A stretch of 64,000 nt of DNA. Origin: JASLQO01 sp002327525. Its GTDB lineage: Bacteria; Pseudomonadota; Gammaproteobacteria; Pseudomonadales; Azotimanducaceae. How positions within the stretch are numbered: position 1 is the stretch's first letter; every line of letters begins with the position of its first letter. Below are positions 53,628-62,124 of the stretch, piece after piece. Under the pieces are notes generated by a model that saw only the letters and a list, made by a program, of their open reading frames with translations, was not told the origin of the DNA and ran no database searches. The stretch spans positions 434,001 through 498,000 of the forward strand of contig JASLQO010000013.1 in assembly GCA_030744435.1 (NCBI GenBank). The letters are read 5' to 3'. The position numbers were made by a program, and so were the translations under genes.

Positions 53628-54446
53628 ATGATGCGCTGCATGACCATGATCGCCCTGTTGGCCCTCGCGATGTGCCAGGTGGGCTTTGCGCAAGGCGTGA
53701 CCGGGCGAGTGGTCAGCCTCGACTATTGTGCTGATCAGTTCGTGCTGAAGCTCCTCCCGCGCGGGAGCATCCTGGCGGTGTCCCCCGATGCGGGCAGCCA
53801 TTTTTCGTACATGCGCGATGTCGCCGAGGGGCTGCGTCGGGTACGGCCCGTGGCGGAAGACGTACTGATTCTGGCACCGGGTCTCGTCGTACGCTCCTAT
53901 GGCGGCGGTCCGCGTGTGGTTGGGTTTTTGGAGAAGGCCGGCATCGAGGTATTGCAGGTACCCGTTGTGAACGACATGGATTCGATTCGCGAAGCGTTGC
54001 TGCGGATAGCCGAAGGGCTCGGCGTACCCGGGCGCGGCCGCGAGATCGCCGCCGAGATGGATCGGAGATTGAGCCGTATTCGTCCCTCGGCCGGGACGCG
54101 TACGGCGCTCTACATGACGCCGACCGGTGTGACCAGCGGACCCGGTACGCTGGTGCATGAGATGCTGCGGGCCGCGGGGTACAGCAATTTCGAAGGACAG
54201 CCGGGTTGGCGTGCGATTCCGCTCGAACGCCTGGCCTATGACACTCCCGACGTCGTTGCCGCAGCGTTTTTTAATGCAGGTGCACATCGCCCGGCAATGT
54301 GGAGCTCGATGCGCCACCCGGTTGCAAAGCGTCAGATGAGCGAGCGGCCATCGGTCCTGTTGCAGGGTGCGTGGACATCCTGCGGCAGCTGGTTTCTGCT
54401 GGATGCCGTCGAAGCCCTGGCGTCGGCGAAGATGGCCGAAGAGTGA
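53628..54446 (+). CDS. btuF: periplasmic cobalamin-binding protein, BtuF-like
   Basis: 272 residues with a signal peptide (MIALLALAMCQVGFAQG). The fold of class III metal/B12-binding proteins is shown by VVSLDYCADQFVLKLLPRG, VLILAPGLVVRSYGGG and the late PSVLLQGAWTSCGSWFLLDAVEAL. Starts 8 bp after the receptor. Delivers B12 to BtuCD. Metal-chelate binding (haem or Fe-siderophore) is a weaker alternative that the riboswitch argues against. Confidence 0.85.
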   Translation: MMRCMTMIALLALAMCQVGFAQGVTGRVVSLDYCADQFVLKLLPRGSILAVSPDAGSHFSYMRDVAEGLRRVRPVAEDVLILAPGLVVRSYGGGPRVVGFLEKAGIEVLQVPVVNDMDSIREALLRIAEGLGVPGRGREIAAEMDRRLSRIRPSAGTRTALYMTPTGVTSGPGTLVHEMLRAAGYSNFEGQPGWRAIPLERLAYDTPDVVAAAFFNAGAHRPAMWSSMRHPVAKRQMSERPSVLLQGAWTSCGSWFLLDAVEALASAKMAEE

Positions 54447-55432
54447 GCGCGCGCCAGCTGATCGCGTTGTTGGGTGTGGCTTGCGTAGCGGCCATGTTCG
54501 CTGCTTGTTTGTTGGGATCCACGCCGATGGGATTCTCCCGCGTGCTCGCGGCTTTTCTAGGACAGGCCACGCCCGGGGACAGCATCGTGGTGTGGCAGAT
54601 CCGCCTGCCGAGGGCACTGACGGCGTTCGTGGTGGGTGCAGCGCTCGGCACCAGTGGCGCCGCGCTGCAGGGGCTGCTGCGCAATCCGCTGGCAGAGCCC
54701 GGCGTACTCGGGGTGACGGCCACCGCTTCCCTGTCGGCGACTTTCGCACTGTACTATGGGTTGACCGCCGGTTCGGCGTACCTGCTGCCGGCCTACGCCA
54801 TTCTCGGTGCACTTGCTGCCACGGCGTTGCTGGCTGTGGCCGCGATACGCATAAAGTCAGTCGTCACGCTCATTCTGGTCGGTGTCGGTTTGTCGAGTTT
54901 TTCCGCGGCCGCGATGTCGCTGCTGCTGAACCTGGCGCCAAATCCCTTCTCGCTTGCAGACATGATCAACTGGTTGCTCGGCTCGGTGGCCAACCGCAGT
55001 TTCGAAGATCTCAAAACTGCCATGCCGTTCGTCATTGCGGGTCTGGCCATCCTGTTCGCCTATCGCCGGGGTCTGTCGGCGCTGACGCTCGGCGAGGAAG
55101 CCGCCAGCGGTATCGGGCTCGACCTGCGGCGCCAGCGTATCGCGGTCGTGCTCGGGGCAGGGCTTGCGACAGGTGCATCCGTGGCACTTGCGGGCGCAAT
55201 CGGTTTCGTCGGAATCGTTGCACCGCACATCGTGCGGCCCATCGTCGGTCACGATCCGGCACGCAGCCTGCTTCCCAGTGCGTTGCTTGCGGGCCTCATA
55301 CTGGTCCTCGCCGACATCGGTGTGAGAATCCTGCCTACCGTGAACGAGCTCAAACTGGGCGTCGTGGCAGCGCTCATCGGAGCGCCCGCCTTCGTCTGGA
55401 TCGCCATGCAACGCCGGATGACCTATGACTGA
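54443..55432 (+). CDS. btuC: cobalamin ABC transporter permease, BtuC-like
   Basis: 329 residues, FecCD family, about ten membrane helices. Conserved segments: IRLPRALTAFVVGAALGTSG, LLRNPLAEPGVLGVTATASL, GFVGIVAPHIVRPIVGHDPA. GTG 54443 overlaps the TGA of btuF (GTGA), giving translational coupling. Longer open frames upstream in this frame overlap btuF and are rejected. Overlaps btuD by 8 bp. Confidence 0.9.
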   Translation: MSARQLIALLGVACVAAMFAACLLGSTPMGFSRVLAAFLGQATPGDSIVVWQIRLPRALTAFVVGAALGTSGAALQGLLRNPLAEPGVLGVTATASLSATFALYYGLTAGSAYLLPAYAILGALAATALLAVAAIRIKSVVTLILVGVGLSSFSAAAMSLLLNLAPNPFSLADMINWLLGSVANRSFEDLKTAMPFVIAGLAILFAYRRGLSALTLGEEAASGIGLDLRRQRIAVVLGAGLATGASVALAGAIGFVGIVAPHIVRPIVGHDPARSLLPSALLAGLILVLADIGVRILPTVNELKLGVVAALIGAPAFVWIAMQRRMTYD

Positions 55433-56198
55433 GCTTAGTGCAAGGCAGGTAACCGTGCGGGCCGGCGGGGCAACGCTGGTAGACGATGTGTCGCTGACGT
55501 TACGGCCGGGCGAACTCGTCGCGATTCTCGGGCCGAACGGTGCGGGTAAGACCTCGCTGCTCAAGGTTTTGGTGGGACTTGCCGGGGTTACCAGCGGGTC
55601 GGTGCTGCTGGATGGAGAGGACTGCTATACGCTGCCAGCCGCCCAGAGGGCGAGGCGCATCTCTTACCTGCCCCAGAACCGCCTGCTGGCATGGCCCAAC
55701 AAGGTGCGCGATGTCGTGGCCCTGGGGCGCTTCGCACATGGCGCCGCACTGGGCCGTCTGGGTTCGGTGGATGCCGAGGCCGTTCAGGATGCGATGGCAT
55801 CCTGTGAGCTCGAACACCTCGCCGACAGAGGTGCCGATACGCTTTCAGGCGGCGAACTTGCACGTATGCACTTCGCGAGAGCCATCGCCGCGCGCACGCC
55901 GCTGCTGGTGGCGGACGAACCGGTAGCGGCGCTCGACCCCCTGCATCAACTCAGAATCGCACAACTGATTCGACAGTTCGTGGTTGCTGGTGGCGGGGCA
56001 CTGGTCGTGCTGCACGACGTCTCGCTTGCTGTACGATTCGCCGATCGCCTCGTCTGGATGAATACAGGCCGAGTGGTTGCACAGGGAACGCCCGCGCAGA
56101 CGTTGAATGCGAACACCATGGCGGATGTTTATGGCGTTCGGGCCCGTATCGAACGGGATGAGCTCGGATTCAACGTGCGCATCGAGGGTTCGCTGTGA
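55425..56198 (+). CDS. btuD: cobalamin ABC transporter ATPase, BtuD-like
   Basis: 257 residues. Walker A GPNGAGKTS, signature LSGGELARMHFARAI, Walker B LLVADEPVAALDPLHQ and the switch His in VVLHDVSLAVRF. Overlaps btuC by 8 bp and the cobQ stub by 4 bp. Completes the riboswitch-controlled B12 importer. Confidence 0.92.
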   Translation: MTELSARQVTVRAGGATLVDDVSLTLRPGELVAILGPNGAGKTSLLKVLVGLAGVTSGSVLLDGEDCYTLPAAQRARRISYLPQNRLLAWPNKVRDVVALGRFAHGAALGRLGSVDAEAVQDAMASCELEHLADRGADTLSGGELARMHFARAIAARTPLLVADEPVAALDPLHQLRIAQLIRQFVVAGGGALVVLHDVSLAVRFADRLVWMNTGRVVAQGTPAQTLNANTMADVYGVRARIERDELGFNVRIEGSL

Positions 56199-56308
56199 CG
56201 GCCAGAGCGCTCATGATCCAGGGCACGGGATCGGATGGCGGCAAGTCGGTAGTCGTAGTTGGGTTGTGCCGCATAGCCTGGCAGCGAGAGCTGAAGCACT
56301 CGACCTGA
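56195..56308 (+). pseudogene. cobQ: truncated cobyric acid synthase (cobQ) start
   Basis: A GTG overlapping the btuD stop opens a 37-codon frame reading ALMIQGTGSDGGKSVVVVGL before a TGA at 56306-56308. This is the N-terminal P-loop of CobQ (GTGSDxGKS normally with Val). The remaining ~450 codons of CobQ are absent; the sequence after the stop is unrelated. It looks like the end of a once longer B12 salvage operon, with the deletion boundary near 56300. Confidence 0.8.
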
Positions 56309-56361
56309 CATGGGTGTTTCGCGTGAGGATTGCTCGAATTCCGCGATCTCACCTATGTGCG

Positions 56362-56882
56362 CTAGGCGGATGAACCGCACGTGCGCCAACGTGGGTCCGC
56401 CATGCGCGCGTACATGGCGCGGCGCTTGCGTTTGTGTTGCGTGACAATCCACCACACGAGTGAGTCGTCTGCGTTGCACACCGCGAGCTGTGGCCAGAAC
56501 TTCTCGTAGTTCGTCTTCCACAGCAGCTCATGACTGCGCCAGCGCCGCCAGAAGCGGGCCAGGGCACGCCACAGCAGAACCGGCATGGGCAGGTCCAGTC
56601 AGATGACAGTTTGCAGTCGGTCCCAGAATGCCTTTTCACAACAACCGGCGTAGGATCCCGCCACTACCCAGCCGTCGCCGTCGCTGGTGGACCGGATGCT
56701 GTGCATGAGTTTCTCGGAGTCGTTGGCGTTCAACCCCAGCCAGTCCGGCAGCCAGTTGAGTGCGTCCAGTTCGACGAATGGCACATCGAGTGCATCCGAA
56801 GACGTGCACCCAATGTGCTCTTGCCGGATGAACTAATACCCGTCACGTGGATGCGGTGGCCAATATCGGTGATGAGTGCCAT
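56362..56882 (-). pseudogene. broken P-loop kinase (DNA topology modulation/adenylate-kinase-like)
   Basis: ATG 56882 starts MALITDIGHRIHVTG, with Walker A GISSSGKST. A one-base loss near 56803 shifts to a second frame that reads DVPFVELDALNWLPDWLGL, and a TGA at 56601-56599 replaces a conserved Trp in the VxWLDxP motif before LPMPVLLWRALARFWRRW and RELLW-type KTNYEKFWPQL. The parts join into the topology-modulation P-loop family. Two independent lesions indicate a pseudogene; the TGA stands at a Trp site, not a Cys site, so selenocysteine is unlikely. Confidence 0.82.
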
Positions 56883-56920
56883 TGTCGTGGGATGTCGGTA
56901 CCAGTGTTCTGACGCGCTGA

Positions 56921-57550
56921 TCAGTCTTTCGTGACGACTCGTATGCGATCCGGAAACTGTGCGGCCAACCGCCTGGGCTCACCCCCGGGCTGGTACCGGA
57001 AATCGCAATGTGTCGCGCTGAGCGCTATGGAACCATGTCGCCTCAGACCCTGAGCGTCCTTGTCGCTGTAGACATCATCGGAGGCACACATGTACGGCAC
57101 CAGGTCCATGGCGTCGTATCTGGCGTAGGAATGGCAGATGGCGCAGGCAGTGAAGTCTTATCCCCAGGCCGTTTCCGGATCTGCCTGCGTCGCCTCCTTG
57201 AGCACGAATTCGCCGGGTTTCGTATTGCGCTGCGTTTCTTCCATCATGCTCAGAAATCCGGTGTATGCCTTCGCTCGCTCGCTCGGATCCTCGGGAAACT
57301 GAGGGCCCTGGGAAGGTGCGCGAGCCAAACCCTTCAGCATGGCAGTACCAAAGTCGTGTACATCCACTCCCTCGTCCTTCAAGGCCAGATACAGTGCTAG
57401 GTTGACGTTGCACATGAACAGCGGTGCCGCCATCGGATGTTGCGGGTTCTCGAGATAGGCCATCTCATTGAGCATATCGCCGAACAGTGCACGGGCTTTT
57501 TCAACGACGGTCTCGACATCGTCCGTGAAGTTGGAGACGAGTTTGCCCAT
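56921..57550 (-). pseudogene. broken L-2-amino-thiazoline-4-carboxylate hydrolase-family gene
   Basis: From ATG 57550 the frame encodes a helical N-terminal region (VVEKARALFGDMLNEMAYL) to ETAWG, then a TAA at 57160-57158, and continues in the same frame with FTACAICHSYARYDAMDLVP, VYSDKDAQGLRR and ALSATHCDFRYQPG, which is the Cys-rich C-terminal signature of ATC hydrolase-like proteins. UAA cannot be read as Sec, so this is a nonsense mutation unless it is a sequencing or assembly error. Distal stop at 56921. Next to other broken genes. Confidence 0.8.
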
Positions 57551-57656
57551 GCGCGCGCGCCGGGTCGAGGAATGTGTTCTTCACGAACTGTTCTGCATGG
57601 GATCGCTCCATTGCCCGCTCCTGCCGATCGACATGCTGCGTGACCCTCGCTGTCTG

Positions 57657-58508
57657 TTAGCGTTGCTCGATGCGAACCAGCGCGCCGAAGGTCTGCGCAC
57701 GCGGACACTCAAGCGCACGTTGTGAATCGGTGGCTGTCTGCACCCCCATGCCTCGTTTCTGGAGCGCGCGGGCGGTCGTCTGCAGGTCACCGGTTTCGAG
57801 AACGAGCGCGTATAGCCCCTCCTTCTTCTCAGCGAGAAAATTCGACAGAGATCTCGCGAACGGTTTATCCGCATCCTGCACGGCAAGCAGTTCGATTTGT
57901 CCGCCACTGGGAGGTGAACAGATGGCGCTGATCACGCCGCGCTCGACGTCCACCCTCGGTTCCGCCACTTCGAGGCCAAACCTGTCGCGATACGTATGAA
58001 TGGCGGCCTCGATGTCAGTGACGGCGAGCATCGCTCTCGCGATGCCGCTCAATCCGGTCGTTGCCGACGTGCTCGTGTCCACACCCGCAGGTGCGACGAA
58101 AGAGTCTGTCGGATAAACGCGTATCAGCACACCATGCGTCGAATTGGGATGTACGTCGCGTCCCCCGGCCCCTTCCATCAGGGGCAATACGTTCAGCCCG
58201 CGCTCAAGGAGTACTTCAGCCTCTGCGTCCGGGTCGGGCGCCTCCAGCATCAGTGCGAACAAGCCTTCTCCCCGACGGTCGAGAAAACGGGACAGACTCT
58301 GGCTGAGAGGCGCGTTCGCATCGGCGGGACACATCAGCTCGATGTTGCTGCCTCCCTCGGGTACGCACATGGCGAGTTTGGCACCCAGAGATTCGACGCT
58401 GCCGGGTGACATGTCGATCGCGGGCAGGCCGAGAGTCTGTTGGAACGTCTCCAGTATGTTGTCGAAATCGTGCACCGCAATGGCGACACGAGGCATCCCG
58501 GTAATCAT
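57657..58508 (-). CDS. two-domain VOC (glyoxalase) family protein
   Basis: 283 residues, two tandem vicinal-oxygen-chelate modules. The first begins MPRVAIAVHDFDNILETFQQ and the second near residue 150 (GIARAMLAVTDIEAAIHTYR). Possible metal ligands: Glu/His in EGGSNIELMCPAD and the paired GGQIELLAVQDAD. Both halves end alike (LSQSLSRFLDRRGEGLFALM and SLSNFLAEKKEGLYALVLE), showing internal duplication. Divergent from the glutamine synthetase gene. Substrate unknown; methylmalonyl-CoA epimerase-like is one possibility. Confidence 0.82.
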   Translation of the reverse strand: MITGMPRVAIAVHDFDNILETFQQTLGLPAIDMSPGSVESLGAKLAMCVPEGGSNIELMCPADANAPLSQSLSRFLDRRGEGLFALMLEAPDPDAEAEVLLERGLNVLPLMEGAGGRDVHPNSTHGVLIRVYPTDSFVAPAGVDTSTSATTGLSGIARAMLAVTDIEAAIHTYRDRFGLEVAEPRVDVERGVISAICSPPSGGQIELLAVQDADKPFARSLSNFLAEKKEGLYALVLETGDLQTTARALQKRGMGVQTATDSQRALECPRAQTFGALVRIEQR

Positions 58509-58684
58509 GCTCTTTCCCGTATTCGAAGGCTGATTGGAATGGTACCTCACGCAAACTGAAACGGCGAAGAGACAAGCCCGGCTGCCGGTACGCGAATACC
58601 GATCCCTGGTGCTGTGATCCGCGGTGGTGTTTTGCCGTGTTCACGTTCAGGATAGCGTGGGCGGAGTGCTGAGAGGAGTGTTCG

Positions 58685-60052
58685 ATGTCAGTTAATCAGG
58701 ATGTGGCATCCTTACTGGCGGAGCGTAGTGCGCGGTACGCGACGGTGGCGTTCGTCGATCTGCAGGGCCAGTTACGCGGCAAGACGGTAGCAGCCGCGAA
58801 GATCCCCGGACTGTTGCAGGACGGCATACCCTTCGCTCCGCACAATATGATGCTCGACCTCGGTGACCACGTTCTGTGGCCAGCCGGGTACCTCCAGCCT
58901 GATCTCGATATCGGCGACAATATGTGCGAGGTTGTGGCAGCACCGCGTACGCTGCCGTTCGAGGAGGCGGACAGCAACCTGTTTTTCTTCGCCCAGTTCG
59001 CGCCCGGTACGCAAGGGTATGGGTGGGATCCCCGCCAGGTGTACCAACGGGTTGCCGCGCGCGCCAGCACCATGGGTCTGACCCCCTCGTTCGGATTCGA
59101 GTACGAATTCAGAGTGTTCGACGAAACTGCCGAGAGCCTTGCCACCAAGTCGTTCGCGGATCTGAAACTCGTGTCAAACAAGTCCACCTATGGTGGCGTG
59201 ATGCATCAGAGAGTGTGGTCCGATTTCTTCAAGGATCTGCGCAAGATGTGCGATGTGATGGAAGTGCCCGCGGCGAGTACACACTGGGAAGTGGCTGCGA
59301 GCATGGGTGAAGTAGCCCTGACTCATGCGCAGGGTATGAGGGCGCTCGATAATGCCGTACTGTTTAAAACCTACGCCAAGACGCTCGCCGCAAAACACGG
59401 CATGCTGCTGAGTTTCATGGCGCGGCCGATCTCCGGTGAGGACGGCCAGAGCGGCCACGTACATTTTTCCCTGACCAATGATGCCGGTGATTTCGTTTTC
59501 CACGACCCGCCGCTAGAAAATGGCATCAGCGAACTCCAGGGCTGGTTCATCGGCGGCCTGCAGCGCCTGCTGCCCGAGTTCATCCTCATGCTGGCACCCA
59601 ACGTGAATTCCTACAAACGTTTCCAGCCCGGTATCTTTGCACCCACCTCCGCCACCTGGGGCGTGGACAATCGCACGTGCGCGATCCGGGCCATTACCGG
59701 GAAACCGGCGGTTCAGCATCTGGAGATTCGAGCGCCCGGGGCGGATACCAATCCTTATCTGGTGGCGGCGGCGATACTCGCCGCGGGTCTGTCGGGCATC
59801 GAAGAGCGCATTCCGCCCACGGATCCCACGACCGGAAGCGCCTACAAGCGCGGTAAGAAGCTGCCGGCGGGGCTCGAGTGGCCACGCAATCTGCTCGATG
59901 CGTGCAACGCTTTTCGTGCCTCCGAGAAGGCGAGTGGGTGGTTTGGCGACGACTTCGTCGAAATGATGGCGGGTACCCGCCGGGCACAGTGGGAGCAGTT
60001 CGCCTTTCAGATCACGAATATAGAGCTGGAGCGTTTTCTGGAACTGTCTTGA
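58685..60052 (+). CDS. glutamine synthetase family protein
   Basis: 455 residues, full length. The glutamine-synthetase beta-grasp start is VAFVDLQGQLRGKTVAAAKI; catalytic elements are GFEYEFRVFDE with Glu metal ligands, GQSGHVHFSLTND (ATP/metal), NSYKRFQPGIFAPTSATWG and RAPGADTNPYLVAAAIL. No adenylylation Tyr loop is evident. Probably a gamma-glutamyl-amine or related ligase rather than the housekeeping GlnA. ATG 58685 has GAGAGGAG upstream. Confidence 0.88.
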   Translation: MSVNQDVASLLAERSARYATVAFVDLQGQLRGKTVAAAKIPGLLQDGIPFAPHNMMLDLGDHVLWPAGYLQPDLDIGDNMCEVVAAPRTLPFEEADSNLFFFAQFAPGTQGYGWDPRQVYQRVAARASTMGLTPSFGFEYEFRVFDETAESLATKSFADLKLVSNKSTYGGVMHQRVWSDFFKDLRKMCDVMEVPAASTHWEVAASMGEVALTHAQGMRALDNAVLFKTYAKTLAAKHGMLLSFMARPISGEDGQSGHVHFSLTNDAGDFVFHDPPLENGISELQGWFIGGLQRLLPEFILMLAPNVNSYKRFQPGIFAPTSATWGVDNRTCAIRAITGKPAVQHLEIRAPGADTNPYLVAAAILAAGLSGIEERIPPTDPTTGSAYKRGKKLPAGLEWPRNLLDACNAFRASEKASGWFGDDFVEMMAGTRRAQWEQFAFQITNIELERFLELS

Positions 60053-60058
60053 TGTGCC

Positions 60059-60532
60059 TCAATCGCCGTCCCCGGCCTCCGAAGTCATGAAGGCCGATTC
60101 GTTGGCGGTATGGGCGAAGATCCCTCGCGCCATGAGTGAATTCATAGCGATCGAAACCCTTCTTGACGTTTTCATGCCCCCGATCCGGGGCTGGGGAAGA
60201 CCTACGCGTTCCGCTTCCCGTATGAACGCAGCGCATCCGCCCACATGATCGAGATGGCCGTGGGTGAAAACCAGGGTATTGAAGCGCGTGTTGCGCCAGC
60301 CTCGTATGGCTTCCACGGCCTTCTCGCCACCCACGGGGTTCGAGGTATCGAGTGCGAGCAGGCTGTCGTCCGTCTCGAAAACGATGCAGTGCGAAAAGGC
60401 CTAGGCCTCCGCCATTGCCAGAGCGTCCATGATAACGGACAGCTCGTGATTGATACGTTTCGTGGGCCCGTATTCCGTTGGGTGCGTGTGTCCGTCGAGC
60501 ACAACGTTCGACATCGCCGGCAGATCTAGCAT
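60059..60532 (-). pseudogene. broken MBL-fold hydrolase
   Basis: From ATG 60532 the frame reads LPAMSNVVLDGHTHPTEYGP, stops at TAG 60403-60401, then resumes with AFSHCIVFETDDSLLALDTS, the metal motif VFTHGHLDHVGG and EAERVGLPQPRIG. Near 60190 coding passes to another frame that reads GHENVKKGFDRYEFTHG, the expected continuation of alkylsulfatase-like MBL proteins. The rest of the family's ~400 residues is missing. TAG plus a frameshift plus truncation make it a pseudogene. Confidence 0.8.
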
Positions 60533-60614
60533 TGTTTTGCTCTTTTCGCATGCGGCAGATTACCGTCCCACGGCAACCGCTACGACCACGGGATTCTCTG
60601 GCGCTCCTGCCGGA

Positions 60615-62117
60615 TCATGGTCTCCAGTTCGGTTCTGCGGCGGCACCCGATTCATCGATCAGTTCATCGAGCCTGAGCCACAGGCGGTAGAACAGAGCCT
60701 TGAGCGCAGGATCTTCGACACCGGTGCCGAGAAGCGATTGCTCGGCAGGGGTGCGACCGCCCAGCACGCGAGCCTCCACGTGCCCGACTTCGGTAGTGGT
60801 CAACAAGTCGCCGATCAGGTTGTTGCGCTCTTGCGGATCGATTTGCAGGTCGTAGAGTTCGTAGCGGTCCCAGATCCCGTGGTAGCGCATCAACTTGTAG
60901 CGAGTAGTGCGCACGCCCAGCACCGTGGGCGTTTGCGGAAAGGCCCGCTCCCAGAAGTATTCGTAGAGAAAGGCATCACGCCCTGGGGCGCCGTTGTCTT
61001 GAAGCTGCGGGAGCCACGAGCGTCCCTGCATGGACTCGGGGATGTCGCCCCCCGCTGCGTCGATGAAAGTGGGCGCGAAGTCGATGTTCAGCACCATCTG
61101 CGGCAGGCGTCTGCCGCCTCTCGCACCCAGTGGACCATGGACGATCAGCGGCACGCGGATGGATGCCTCGTACATCGTTCGCTTGTCTATCAGGCCGTGT
61201 TCGCCGAACTGAAAACCATTGTCGGAGGTAAACACGATCAGGGTATCGTCGAGTTGATCGGAGTCACTGAGCGCCTGAATGACGCGGCCTACACTGTCGT
61301 CTACGGCGCGCAGGGTTTCCGCGTAGTCGAGCGCGAATTGATCGAAGTCGACACTGTTGTCGTACATGCCATCGACTCCGTGCCAGCTGTTGCGCTGGGC
61401 TCTCACCCAGTCGGGCTTTCCGCCGTAGTTGGCTGGTGTGTCGGCCATGGTCTCTGGATGCTGGTAGCGTCGCTTCTCATAACTTCCCCGGTGGCGTTGC
61501 GCGGGTATAAACGGGGCGTGTACGGCCTTGTGAGAAAGGTAGAGCAGAAAGGGGCGTTTGCGTTCCTGTCTGACGAAACTCACCGCATGATCGGTGAGGA
61601 TGTCTGTAAGGTAGCCGTCCGTCTCCTCGTGGGTACCATCGATATTCAGGCGTTGATTGCGATAGCTTCCCTGGCCGGGAAAGGACACCCAGTGCTCGAA
61701 CCCCGGGCGAGGTGAATCGTCCGGCGCCCCCATGTGCCACTTGCCGACGAATGCGGTGTCGTAACCGGCGTTGTGGAGTGTGGTGGCGAAGGTCGCAAGC
61801 GACGGGTCGAGCGCGGTGCGGTTGGCAAGCACCTGGTGGCGATGGGCGTATTGGCCCGTCAGGATCGACGCGCGGCTCGGCGAACATAGCGAAGTGGTGA
61901 CGAAGGCATTCTCGAACACCACCCCATCCGCCGCCAGTTGGTCCAGGTGCGGGGTTTGGAGAAAGGGATGGCCTTCGAACGAAAAAGCGTCGTAGCGCTG
62001 ATCGTCGATCAGAATGAAGACGATATTGGGGCGCTGATCGGCTGCGGACGCTGCTGCCGCCGCAATCAGCAGCGCCGCGACGAACCAGGAGCGCTTCGGG
62101 TAGAGCGAGCTCACCAT
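60615..62117 (-). CDS. secreted formylglycine-dependent sulfatase
   Basis: 500 residues with a signal peptide (SWFVAALLIAAAAASA). Metal Asp pair in RPNIVFILIDDQRYD; the sulfatase motif CSPSRASILTG holds the Cys converted to formylglycine by an activating enzyme. Further metal-binding residues in VFTSDNGFQFGEHG. Likely hydrolyses a sulfate ester of a polysaccharide or small molecule in the periplasm. Lies downstream of the ThDP enzyme on the same strand and next to an MBL pseudogene of sulfatase-associated type. Confidence 0.9.
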   Translation of the reverse strand: MVSSLYPKRSWFVAALLIAAAAASAADQRPNIVFILIDDQRYDAFSFEGHPFLQTPHLDQLAADGVVFENAFVTTSLCSPSRASILTGQYAHRHQVLANRTALDPSLATFATTLHNAGYDTAFVGKWHMGAPDDSPRPGFEHWVSFPGQGSYRNQRLNIDGTHEETDGYLTDILTDHAVSFVRQERKRPFLLYLSHKAVHAPFIPAQRHRGSYEKRRYQHPETMADTPANYGGKPDWVRAQRNSWHGVDGMYDNSVDFDQFALDYAETLRAVDDSVGRVIQALSDSDQLDDTLIVFTSDNGFQFGEHGLIDKRTMYEASIRVPLIVHGPLGARGGRRLPQMVLNIDFAPTFIDAAGGDIPESMQGRSWLPQLQDNGAPGRDAFLYEYFWERAFPQTPTVLGVRTTRYKLMRYHGIWDRYELYDLQIDPQERNNLIGDLLTTTEVGHVEARVLGGRTPAEQSLLGTGVEDPALKALFYRLWLRLDELIDESGAAAEPNWRP

Positions 62118-62124
62118 AACCGGA

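Noticed and set aside
53400..54812. 470-codon antisense open frame across btuB-btuF-btuC
   Set aside because: Its product is Pro/Arg/His-rich with no domain, and the opposite strand holds clear conserved genes.
56599..56601. In-frame TGA inside the P-loop kinase relic as a third selenocysteine codon
   Set aside because: It replaces a conserved Trp, not Cys, there is no redox motif, and the gene also has a frameshift.
57158..57160. In-frame TAA in the ATC-hydrolase-like gene as recoding
   Set aside because: UAA is not used for Sec or pyrrolysine and neighbours show random TGA/TAG lesions; nonsense mutation is simpler.
60450..61715. 421-codon plus-strand frame opposite the sulfatase
   Set aside because: Antisense of a well-conserved sulfatase and lacking any recognisable motif.
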